DNA from: Pseudomonadota bacterium
GTDB taxonomy: Bacteria; Pseudomonadota; Alphaproteobacteria; Acetobacterales; Acetobacteraceae
Length of the DNA stretch: 7,938 nucleotides
NCBI GenBank assembly: GCA_021808185.1
Contig: JAKBCB010000161.1
Location: 1 to 7,938, forward strand
Direction: 5' to 3'
Made by a program: the position numbers and the translations under genes
The notes under the pieces: model-generated
Told to the model about the DNA's origin: nothing
Databases searched by the model: none
What the model saw: only the letters and a program-made list of their open reading frames with translations
Part shown: positions 1-5,306 of the stretch, in pieces
Position numbering within the stretch: position 1 is the stretch's first letter
Layout: each line of letters starts with the position of its first letter

Positions 1-56
1 ACGCCGATCAGCGCGATGGTGACGAACAGATGGATCAGCAGCAGAACGGTGGTCAT
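1..56 (-). CDS. secG: SecG, preprotein translocase subunit (N-terminal fragment, cut by window edge)
   Basis: Reading the minus strand from ATG at 56-54 gives MTTVLLLIHLFVTIALIG before the window ends. This is the hydrophobic start typical of alphaproteobacterial SecG, a small inner-membrane protein with two membrane helices that assists SecYE/SecA in protein export; the fragment covers most of the first helix. The gene lies 83 bp downstream of tpiA on the same strand, and tpiA-secG is a common alphaproteobacterial order, which supports the call. A GGGGA stretch just upstream of the ATG could be a weak ribosome binding site. Only 18 codons are visible, so the name rests on the short N-terminal match plus neighbourhood. 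Confidence 0.75.
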   Translation of the reverse strand, partial: MTTVLLLIHLFVTIALIG

Positions 57-118
57 CGTGGTCCCCGGCGGTTCGCGCGCCTTCTAGCTTGTGCGCGGGT
101 CTTGGGGAAGGGCCGCGC

Positions 119-140
119 GATGCCGCTGGCCGGCGGCATC
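119..140 (-). terminator. Perfect 8-bp stem-loop at the tpiA stop codon
   Basis: Bases 119-126 (GATGCCGC) and 133-140 (GCGGCATC) form a perfect 8-bp inverted repeat with a 6-base loop (127-132). The stem begins at the last base of the tpiA stop codon (142-140). No T-run follows it in the minus-strand direction, so it is not a classic intrinsic terminator. It may instead act as a partial terminator, an RNA 3'-end stabiliser or a processing site between tpiA and secG. The repeat is seen directly; its function is inferred. Confidence 0.45.
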
Positions 141-874
141 TATGCGCGCACGCCGCGCGCGATGGCCAGGAAATCCTCGGCCTTCAGGCTCGCGCCCCCC
201 ACCAGTGCCCCGCCCACCTCCGGCAGGTTCAGCAGCACAGCCGCGTTCGACGGCTTCACCGAGCCGCCGTAGAGAATGCGGACACCCCGCCCCGCCGCGC
301 CGAAGCGGGCCACCAGTTCGGCGCGGATGAAGGCGTGCATGGCGGCCACGTCCGCCTCGGTCGGGGTGCGCCCGGTGCCGATGGCCCAGACCGGCTCGTA
401 GGCGACGACACCCGCGAACCCGTCCGGCAGGCTGCCGGCCAGTTGTGCGCCAACCACGGCGTTCTGCCGCCCCGCCACCCGTTCCGCCTCGGTCTCGCCC
501 ACGCAGACGATGGCGGTCAGGCCCGCCGCCGCCGCCGCCTCGGTTTTGGCGCGCACCTGCGAGTCTGTCTCGCCATGGTCGGCGCGGCGTTCGGAATGGC
601 CGAGGATCACCCACGTCGCCCCGGCATCGCGCAGCATCGCCGCCGAGATATCGCCGGTATGCGCGCCGGACGGCTTCGCATGGCAGTCCTGCGCGCCCAC
701 CGCCACCTTCGAGCCGGCCAGCGCCCGCGCCGCCGCCGCCACCAGTGTTGCCGGCGGGCAGACCAGCAGGTCGCAGGCGAGCGTCTCGGCCGGCAGGCGC
801 AGCGGCTCGGCGATGGCGGCAAGGTCGGCCAGCCGCCCGTTCATCTTCCAGTTGCCGGCGATCAGCGCGCGCAT
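140..874 (-). CDS. tpiA: Triosephosphate isomerase
   Basis: A complete 244-residue TIM-barrel enzyme that interconverts dihydroxyacetone phosphate and glyceraldehyde 3-phosphate in the cytoplasm (glycolysis/gluconeogenesis). All catalytic elements are visible: N8 and K10 in AGNWKMNG (6-13), H93 in LGHSERR (91-97), E160 in AYEPVWAIGTG (158-168) with the mobile loop 6, and the phosphate-binding YGGSVK (202-207) and GGALVGGASL (221-230). The length is normal for bacterial TIM (about 245-255). ATG 874-872 is chosen because the family's MRxLIAGNWKMN start begins there and AAGGGAG (888-882) lies 7 bases upstream. The same reading frame stays open far upstream, antisense to ppiD, but that stretch shows no family resemblance. 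The gene is divergent from ppiD and upstream of secG. It has no odd or missing residues. Confidence 0.98.
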   Translation of the reverse strand: MRALIAGNWKMNGRLADLAAIAEPLRLPAETLACDLLVCPPATLVAAAARALAGSKVAVGAQDCHAKPSGAHTGDISAAMLRDAGATWVILGHSERRADHGETDSQVRAKTEAAAAAGLTAIVCVGETEAERVAGRQNAVVGAQLAGSLPDGFAGVVAYEPVWAIGTGRTPTEADVAAMHAFIRAELVARFGAAGRGVRILYGGSVKPSNAAVLLNLPEVGGALVGGASLKAEDFLAIARGVRA

Positions 875-881
875 CTCGGTG

Positions 882-888
882 CTCCCTT
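882..888 (-). promoter_or_regulatory. Ribosome binding site of tpiA
   Basis: The minus-strand sequence AAGGGAG lies 7 bases before ATG 874-872. It matches the anti-Shine-Dalgarno core well and fixes the tpiA start, arguing against a longer protein from the open frame upstream. Confidence 0.7.
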
Positions 889-901
889 GCAGCGGCCCCG
901 C

Positions 902-929
902 TCGTAACCGAAGCCCCGGCCGCAGGCAA
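902..929 (-). promoter_or_regulatory. Possible tpiA promoter (weak)
   Basis: On the minus strand TTGCCT (929-924) and TTACGA (907-902) are separated by 16 bases, loosely resembling -35 and -10 boxes, and they point toward tpiA about 28 bases before its start codon. The match to consensus is poor, and promoters in high-GC alphaproteobacteria are hard to call by eye. It is offered only as the best candidate in the divergent spacer. Confidence 0.25.
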
Positions 930-940
930 ACAGGCGGAGA

Positions 941-970
941 CTGGCAAAGCCGCACCACTGTTCCTATGGT
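941..970 (+). promoter_or_regulatory. Candidate ppiD(-trpE) promoter
   Basis: CTGGCA (941-946) and TATGGT (965-970) are spaced by 18 bases and are the best -35/-10-like pair upstream of ppiD. Transcription would start near 977, giving a short leader of about 20 bases. A 9-bp inverted repeat (949-957/967-975) overlies the spacer and the -10 box, so a repressor bound there would block this promoter. The boxes are visible; promoter activity is inferred. Confidence 0.35.
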
Positions 971-975
971 GCGGC
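949..975. repeat. 9-bp perfect inverted repeat in the tpiA/ppiD spacer
   Basis: GCCGCACCA (949-957) and TGGTGCGGC (967-975) are exact reverse complements separated by 9 bases. The half-site centres are 18 bp apart, a spacing suitable for a dimeric DNA-binding protein. In RNA the same sequence would fold into a 9-bp hairpin. A third copy of the word, CCGCACCAT, lies at 991-999 and includes the first two bases of the ppiD start codon. Confidence 0.6.
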
Positions 976-999
976 CCCCTCGCGACAGGACCGCACCAT
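966..999 (+). promoter_or_regulatory. Potential hairpin masking the ppiD start codon and ribosome binding site
   Basis: ATGGTGCGG (966-974) is perfectly complementary to CCGCACCAT (991-999), and U965 could add a G-U pair with G1000. In an mRNA containing both, the ppiD ATG (998-1000) would be paired and the AGGA ribosome binding site (987-990) would sit in the loop edge. This pairing excludes the 949-957/967-975 hairpin, because both use 967-974. It matters only if transcription starts upstream of about 965, which the sequence cannot show. Confidence 0.35.
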
Positions 1000-2908
1000 G
1001 CTTGCCACCTTCCGCCGCTTCCTCGCCACCTGGCCCGCCCGCGTGTTCTTCGGGCTGCTGGTCATCTCCTTCGGCGTCTGGGGCGTGGGCGACGTGGTGC
1101 GCAACATCGCCAGCGATACCTCCGTCGCCACCGTCGCGGGTGAGAAGATCGAGGTGCCGGAGTTCCAGGACGCCTATCGCCGCGACCTGGCACAGGCCAC
1201 GCGGACGCTCGGCGCCACCGATCCCACGCCGGAAATCCGCCGCATGGTCGCCATGCAGACGGTCAGCCAGCTTGTCACCCGCAAGGCGCTCGCCGCCGCC
1301 GCGCGCGACCTGGGCGTGATGGTGCCGGAGGCGGCGCTGGCGGGCGCGGTGCAGGACGTGCCGGCATTCCGCAACGCGCAGGGCCAGTACGACGCCAACA
1401 TCGCCCGCCAGGTGCTGCGCAACAACGGCCTGAGCGACGCCGAATTCGCGCGCATGCTGCGCACCGACCTCAGCCAGCGGCAGGTGCTGGAAGCGGTGAC
1501 GGCCGGCGCCGTGGCGCCCGCCGAGATGGCGCGCGAGGTGTTCGAGTTCCAGCAGGAAAAGCGCGTCGCCGACGCGGTCTCGGTGCCGTTCGCCGCCGCC
1601 CCGCCCGCCCCCGCGCCCACGGCGGCGCAGGTGGAACGCTGGTGGGCCAACCATCCGGAGAAATACAGCACGCCGGAATACCGCCGCATCAAGGCGATCG
1701 TGCTGGCCCCGGAAACGCTGGCCAAGGAAATCACCGTCACCGAGGACGACCTCAAGGCCGCGTGGGAGCAGCACAAGGCCGAGTTCAACACGCCCGAGCG
1801 GCGGTCCGTCCAGGTGATCCTCACCCAGGACGAGGCGGAGGCGCAGAAACTCGCGGCGGACTGGAGCGCCGGCGCCGATTGGGCGGCAATGCAGGCCGAG
1901 GCCGCCAAGACCGCCGCCGCCCCCGTGGAGCTGTCGGACGCGGCGCTGAGCGAGTTCCCCGCCCCCGAGCTTGGCAACGCGGTGTTCGCGACCCCGCTCG
2001 ATGTCGTGCCGCCGCCCGTGCACAGCGCGCTCGGCTGGCACGTGCTCAAGGTGACGAAGATCGTGCCCGGTGGCGCCAAGACGCTGGACGAGGCGCGCGA
2101 CGCGCTGCGGCTGCGGGTGATCGCCGACAAGGCCGCCGACCTGATGTACGATCGCGCCAACCGCATCGAGAACCTGCTGTCCTCCGGCACCACGCTGGAC
2201 GACCTGCCGGGCGATCTCGGCATCGCCGCCGTCACCGGCACGCTGGACGCCGAGGGGACCACGCCGGAGGGCAAGCCCGCGCCGATCCCCGGATCGAAGG
2301 AGTTGCGCGCGGCAATGATCCAGGCGGCGTTCGCGGCCAAGCAGGGCGACCAGCCGAAGTTGACGCAGGGACCGAACGCGGCGGACGGCTCGCAGTCCTT
2401 CTACGCGCTGACGGTCGAGCAGATCACCCCGCCCGCGCCGAAGCCGCTGGACAGCGTCGCCGATCAGGTGCGCGCCGATTGGGCGACGGACTGGCAGCAC
2501 CGCGCGCAGGAACAGGTGGCGGCGACGATCTACGGCGCCACGCGGCGCGGCATCGCCATCGCGGCGGCGGCGGAGAAGGCCGGGCTGCCGGTCAACCGTC
2601 TGCCGCCCGCCGGCCGCGCCGCCCCGCCGCCCGGCTTCCCCTCCGCCCTGCTCAACCCGCTGTTCGGGCTGAAGAAGGGCGAGGCGACAATGGTGGAGAC
2701 GCCGGAGGGGTTCGTGGTCGCGAGCCTCGTGGACATCCAGTTGCCGGACCCGAAGGCCGACCCGATCGGCTATGGCCAGGTGCAGCAGGCGCTGGCGCGC
2801 GCCATCGGCGAGGACATCCAGACCGTATTCGCCACCGCCGTGCGCGACCGCGCCAACCCGCATGTCAACCAGTCGGTGCTGGAAAGCCTCGCCACCCCGT
2901 CCGAATGA
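998..2908 (+). CDS. ppiD: PpiD-like membrane-anchored periplasmic folding chaperone (SurA_N/parvulin family)
   Basis: The 636-residue protein matches the PpiD architecture. It has a short basic N-terminus (MLATFRRF), one membrane segment at about 16-33, and a large periplasmic part. That part comprises a SurA-like N-terminal helical region (about 45-190), a Pro/Ala linker (199-209), a parvulin-like region (about 225-356, ending in LGWHVLKV at 345-352) and a C-terminal chaperone region. PpiD sits beside the SecYEG exit and holds newly exported proteins. The usual parvulin first-strand His (HIL) is replaced in VQVIL (271-275), and the GGDLG-type motif is absent, so prolyl isomerase activity is doubtful; E. 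coli PpiD's parvulin domain is also considered inactive. ATG 998 has AGGA (987-990) 7 bases upstream. Position between tpiA and trpE is typical of alphaproteobacteria. It probably shares an mRNA with trpE, 31 bp downstream. Confidence 0.88.
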   Translation: MLATFRRFLATWPARVFFGLLVISFGVWGVGDVVRNIASDTSVATVAGEKIEVPEFQDAYRRDLAQATRTLGATDPTPEIRRMVAMQTVSQLVTRKALAAAARDLGVMVPEAALAGAVQDVPAFRNAQGQYDANIARQVLRNNGLSDAEFARMLRTDLSQRQVLEAVTAGAVAPAEMAREVFEFQQEKRVADAVSVPFAAAPPAPAPTAAQVERWWANHPEKYSTPEYRRIKAIVLAPETLAKEITVTEDDLKAAWEQHKAEFNTPERRSVQVILTQDEAEAQKLAADWSAGADWAAMQAEAAKTAAAPVELSDAALSEFPAPELGNAVFATPLDVVPPPVHSALGWHVLKVTKIVPGGAKTLDEARDALRLRVIADKAADLMYDRANRIENLLSSGTTLDDLPGDLGIAAVTGTLDAEGTTPEGKPAPIPGSKELRAAMIQAAFAAKQGDQPKLTQGPNAADGSQSFYALTVEQITPPAPKPLDSVADQVRADWATDWQHRAQEQVAATIYGATRRGIAIAAAAEKAGLPVNRLPPAGRAAPPPGFPSALLNPLFGLKKGEATMVETPEGFVVASLVDIQLPDPKADPIGYGQVQQALARAIGEDIQTVFATAVRDRANPHVNQSVLESLATPSE

Positions 2909-2943
2909 GTTCCCGCCCCCTGTTCCAAGGCGTGCCGCCATGA
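2905..2943 (+). CDS. 12-codon mini-ORF bridging ppiD and trpE
   Basis: ATG 2905-2907 overlaps the ppiD stop (TGA 2906-2908) as ATGA. The frame reads MSSRPLFQGVPP and ends at TGA 2941-2943, which overlaps the trpE start codon (ATG 2940-2942), again as ATGA. A ribosome finishing ppiD could thus reinitiate, translate 12 codons and stop exactly on the trpE start, giving translational coupling. There is no Trp codon, so it is not an attenuator leader peptide, and no well-placed Shine-Dalgarno precedes it. The geometry is fact; a role is speculative and may be chance. Confidence 0.2.
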   Translation: MSSRPLFQGVPP

Positions 2944-4454
2944 CCGACGCTCCCGCCCCCGGCTTTGCCGCGTTCCGCGCCGATTACGAGCAGGGCCGTG
3001 GCCGGCTGGTCTGGACACGCAGCGTGGCGGACCTGGAAACCCCGGTCGCGGCCTACCTCAAGCTGGCCGAGGGCCGGCCCTATGCCTTCCTGCTGGAAAG
3101 CGTGGAGGGCGGCGCCTCGCGCGGGCGGTATTCCATCATCGGCCTCGCCCCGGACCTGATCTGGCGCTGCCGCGACGGCAAGCCCGAGATCAACCGCAAC
3201 GCCCGCTCCGCGCCCTATGCCTTCACGCCGGACGAGCGCGCCCCGCTCGACAGCCTGCGCGCGCTGACCGAGGAAACCCGCCTCGACGTGCCGGAGGGGC
3301 TGCCGCCGATGGCCGGCGGGCTGGTCGGCTACCTCGGCTACGATATGGTGCGGCAGATGGAGAAGCTGCCGGCCAAGAACACCGCCAGCATCGACGTGCC
3401 GGACAGCGTGATGGTGCGCCCCACCCTGTTCGCTATCTTCGACAACGTCACCGACCTGCTGACCATGGCCGCCCCGGTCTATCCGCGCGCCGATGTCACG
3501 GCCGCGCAGGCATGGGAAGCGGCCCAGGGCGCCATCGCCGCCGCCGAGGCGGCACTCGCCCGCCCGGTGCCGCTCGCGGCACCGCCGGTGGCACTGCCGC
3601 CGCTGCCGGAACCGTCGTCCAACTTCACCAAGGCCGGGTTCATGGCGGCGGTGGAGCGGGCGAAGGAATACGTGTTCGCGGGCGACGTGTTCCAGGTGGT
3701 GCCGAGCCAGCGCTTCTCCGTCCCGTTCGCGCTGCCGCCGTTCGCGCTGTATCGGGCGCTGCGCCGGATCAATCCCGCGCCGTTCCTGTTCTATCTGGAC
3801 TTCGCCGGGTTCTCCATCGTCGGCAGCAGCCCGGAAATTCTTGTGCGGTTGCGCGACAACACCGTGACCATCCGCCCGCTCGCCGGCACGCGCCGGCGCG
3901 GCGCGACGCACGAGGAGGACCAGCGGCTCGAAGCCGAATTGCTCGCCGACCCGAAGGAGCGGGCGGAGCACCTGATGCTGCTCGACCTCGGCCGCAACGA
4001 TGTCGGCCGGGTGGCCGAGATCGGCACCGTGCGCGTGACCGAAAGCTTCGCCATCGAGCGGTTCAGCCACGTGATGCACATCATGTCCGACGTGCAGGGG
4101 CAGTTGCGCGAGGGGCTGGACGCGATCGACGCGCTGGTGGCCGGCTTCCCCGCCGGCACGCTGACCGGGGCACCCAAGGTGCGCGCCATGGAGATCATCG
4201 AGGAACTGGAGCCGACGCGGCGCGGCATCTATGCCGGCTGCATCGGCTATTTCGCCGCCAACGGCACCATGGACACCTGCATCGGCCTGCGCACCGCCGT
4301 GGTGAAGGACGGCACCATGTACGTGCAGGCCGGCTGCGGCGTGGTGGCGGATTCGGACCCCGAAGCGGAGTACGAAGAAACACGGCAGAAGGCGCGGGCG
4401 CTGTTCCGCGCCGCCGAGGAAGCCGTGACCTTCGCGGCCAGACGAATCGTGTGA
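2940..4454 (+). CDS. trpE: Anthranilate synthase component I
   Basis: The 504-residue protein converts chorismate to anthranilate with NH3 or with glutamine via TrpG, the first committed step of tryptophan synthesis. Visible motifs are LLES (51-54), part of the tryptophan feedback site; NPAPF (278-282), the second feedback element, a variant of the usual NPSPY; GSSPE (295-299); PLAGTRRRG (313-321); the stretch DPKERAEHLMLLDLGRNDVGRV (337-358, with catalytic-site H344); FPAGTLTGAPK (403-413); and the active-site end QAGCGVVADSDPEAEYEETRQKA (463-485). The length is normal for stand-alone TrpE, with no fused TrpG domain. ATG 2940 is chosen over longer in-frame starts inside ppiD because family similarity begins there and AAGG (2927-2930) lies 9 bases upstream. 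No attenuator leader is present; expression likely depends on the ppiD transcript. The partner trpG is not found downstream in the window. Confidence 0.97.
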   Translation: MTDAPAPGFAAFRADYEQGRGRLVWTRSVADLETPVAAYLKLAEGRPYAFLLESVEGGASRGRYSIIGLAPDLIWRCRDGKPEINRNARSAPYAFTPDERAPLDSLRALTEETRLDVPEGLPPMAGGLVGYLGYDMVRQMEKLPAKNTASIDVPDSVMVRPTLFAIFDNVTDLLTMAAPVYPRADVTAAQAWEAAQGAIAAAEAALARPVPLAAPPVALPPLPEPSSNFTKAGFMAAVERAKEYVFAGDVFQVVPSQRFSVPFALPPFALYRALRRINPAPFLFYLDFAGFSIVGSSPEILVRLRDNTVTIRPLAGTRRRGATHEEDQRLEAELLADPKERAEHLMLLDLGRNDVGRVAEIGTVRVTESFAIERFSHVMHIMSDVQGQLREGLDAIDALVAGFPAGTLTGAPKVRAMEIIEELEPTRRGIYAGCIGYFAANGTMDTCIGLRTAVVKDGTMYVQAGCGVVADSDPEAEYEETRQKARALFRAAEEAVTFAARRIV

Positions 4455-4528
4455 GACATTGATCTGATTGGCGCATTATATTGAATATTTACCATTTAGA
4501 AATCGATTAACGACCAATAATTTTCACG

Positions 4529-4555
4529 ATTTGATAATTGCCTGAGCAATTTGAT
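4529..4555. repeat. Direct repeats ATTTGAT 20 bp apart around a 6-bp palindrome
   Basis: ATTTGAT occurs at 4529-4535 and 4549-4555, exactly 20 bp apart (about two helical turns). Between and partly overlapping them, AATTGC (4536-4541) and GCAATT (4546-4551) form a perfect inverted repeat around CTGA. The arrangement lies just upstream of, and touching, the proposed -35 box of the acetyltransferase gene. It would suit a dimeric regulator site. The palindrome could instead be a weak terminator stem for trpE, although no T-run follows. Confidence 0.4.
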
Positions 4556-4582
4556 GGACGACGCTGAACGGATTGGTATTCT
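4555..4582 (+). promoter_or_regulatory. Candidate promoter of the acetyltransferase gene
   Basis: TGGACG (4555-4560) and TATTCT (4577-4582) are spaced by 16 bases, each sharing four of six positions with the sigma-70 consensus. They lie at the edge of the AT-rich stretch and predict a start near 4589, about 33 bases before the ATG. TTGATG (4551-4556) is an alternative -35 at a less favourable spacing. This is a visual match only. Confidence 0.35.
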
Positions 4583-4621
4583 ATTCGGGGGATCGGGCGG
4601 CGCGGGGGCAAGGACGCATTG

Positions 4622-5212
4622 ATGCAGATGGCACAGGGCGATTTCTATTGCCGGCAGGCCACTGAAGCCGACCTGCCCGAAATCGCCGCGATTTATGCGT
4701 TGTGCGTGCGCAACGGCGACGGCGCCTTCGACGATCGGGTCGATCCCGCCGATCTGGCGGTGCGCTATCGCGGATTGTTGCAGGGGCAATTGCCGTTCAT
4801 CGTGGCCGCCGCCCCAGGGCGCGTGCTCGGCTTCGCGCATTGCGAGAATTATCATGCCAGCGCCGGCTTCACCCACTGCATGCAGAGTTCGGTGTGGATC
4901 CGGGCGGCCCATCGCCGCCGCGGCGTGGGCGCGGCCCTGCTGCGCGCCCTGCTGCTGACCTGCCGGCAGGCGCGCTACCGGCAGGTGATCTCCTGGGTGC
5001 TGCTGGACAACGAGGCGGCACTCGCGCTGCACCGCCGGCTCGGCTTCGTGGTGATGGGCTGGCACCGGGAAGCCTGCTTCACCGGCGGGCGCCTGCGCGA
5101 CGTGCTGATGCTGCGCCACGATCTGTGGCGCCACGGCGCCCCCCCGGCGCCGTTCGACGCGGCAAGGGTGGACGCGCCCGAGGGCGTGGGCTCGATGATC
5201 GCCCTCGCCTGA
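4622..5212 (+). CDS. GNAT N-acetyltransferase, phosphinothricin / L-amino-acid acetyltransferase type
   Basis: The 196-residue protein has the GNAT fold signature. The N-terminal strand-helix is YCRQATEADLPEIAAIY (9-25). The acetyl-CoA pyrophosphate loop follows in SVWIRAAHRRRGVGAALL (90-107), with the R-x-x-G-x-G pattern at R98, G101 and G103. The late motif DNEAALALHRRLGFVVMGWHRE (129-150) ends in a region resembling the Pat/MnaT (YncA) group, with RDVLMLRHDL at 159-168. Members acetylate amino groups of phosphinothricin, methionine sulfoximine or related amino acids; the exact substrate here cannot be read from sequence. ATG 4622 is preferred: AAGGA (4610-4614) lies 7 bases upstream, whereas a second ATG at 4628 would be 13 bases away. 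A TTG directly before it is less likely to be used. The gene follows an AT-rich spacer and is not obviously co-transcribed with trpE. The stop is followed by in-frame tandem repeats. The residues after about 170 are a variable Ala/Pro-rich tail. Confidence 0.85.
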   Translation: MQMAQGDFYCRQATEADLPEIAAIYALCVRNGDGAFDDRVDPADLAVRYRGLLQGQLPFIVAAAPGRVLGFAHCENYHASAGFTHCMQSSVWIRAAHRRRGVGAALLRALLLTCRQARYRQVISWVLLDNEAALALHRRLGFVVMGWHREACFTGGRLRDVLMLRHDLWRHGAPPAPFDAARVDAPEGVGSMIALA

Positions 5213-5254
5213 GGTCGTGGCGCCTAAGGCCGTGGCCCCTGAGGCCGTTGCGCC
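5210..5254 (+). repeat. Three 15-bp tandem repeats, each starting with an in-frame stop codon
   Basis: The units are TGAGGTCGTGGCGCC (5210-5224), TAAGGCCGTGGCCCC (5225-5239) and TGAGGCCGTTGCGCC (5240-5254). The first begins at the acetyltransferase stop codon. Because the period is a multiple of three, every unit places a TGA or TAA in the same frame, then encodes Gly-Arg-Gly/Cys-Ala/Pro. Units differ at two to four positions, so the duplication is not very recent or is under some constraint. The remainder of this gap (5255-5306) shows only a poor promoter-like pair (TTGCGC 5248-5253, TAGCGT 5271-5276). Confidence 0.65.
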
Positions 5255-5306
5255 GGCGCGGTCGGTTCCCTAGCGTCGCGCCCCCGCGGCAACACGAAGC
5301 CCTCGC

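Larger units (their letters stand above)
4455..4621. other. AT-rich intergenic spacer between trpE and the acetyltransferase gene
   Basis: This 167-bp spacer contains no supportable gene. By hand count its first 100 bases are about 31% GC, against roughly 70% on both sides; GC rises again after about 4585. It contains an 8-bp palindrome AATCGATT (4501-4508), a stem-loop (4536-4551), two ATTTGAT copies 20 bp apart, and a candidate promoter. No strong intrinsic terminator for trpE is evident. Such a composition drop is typical of a promoter/regulatory region or an insertion boundary; the sequence alone does not decide. Confidence 0.7.

Noticed and set aside
2772..2939. 56-codon upstream extension of trpE
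   Set aside because: It overlaps the ppiD coding sequence in another frame and has no TrpE similarity; the family N-terminus and Shine-Dalgarno point to ATG 2940.
875..2941. Long minus-strand open frame continuous with tpiA (about 690 extra codons)
   Set aside because: It is antisense to ppiD, Arg/His/Gly-rich as expected from the complement of a GC-rich gene, and shows no family resemblance; tpiA has its own start and ribosome binding site at 874.
2865..4079. 404-codon minus-strand frame opposite trpE
   Set aside because: Shadow of a high-GC gene: low-complexity Arg/His/Gly composition, no recognisable domain, fully covered by the certain trpE.
4536..4551. Intrinsic terminator of trpE
   Set aside because: The stem is only 6 bp and AT-rich, and no T-run follows, so a terminator call is not supported; it is reported as a palindrome instead.
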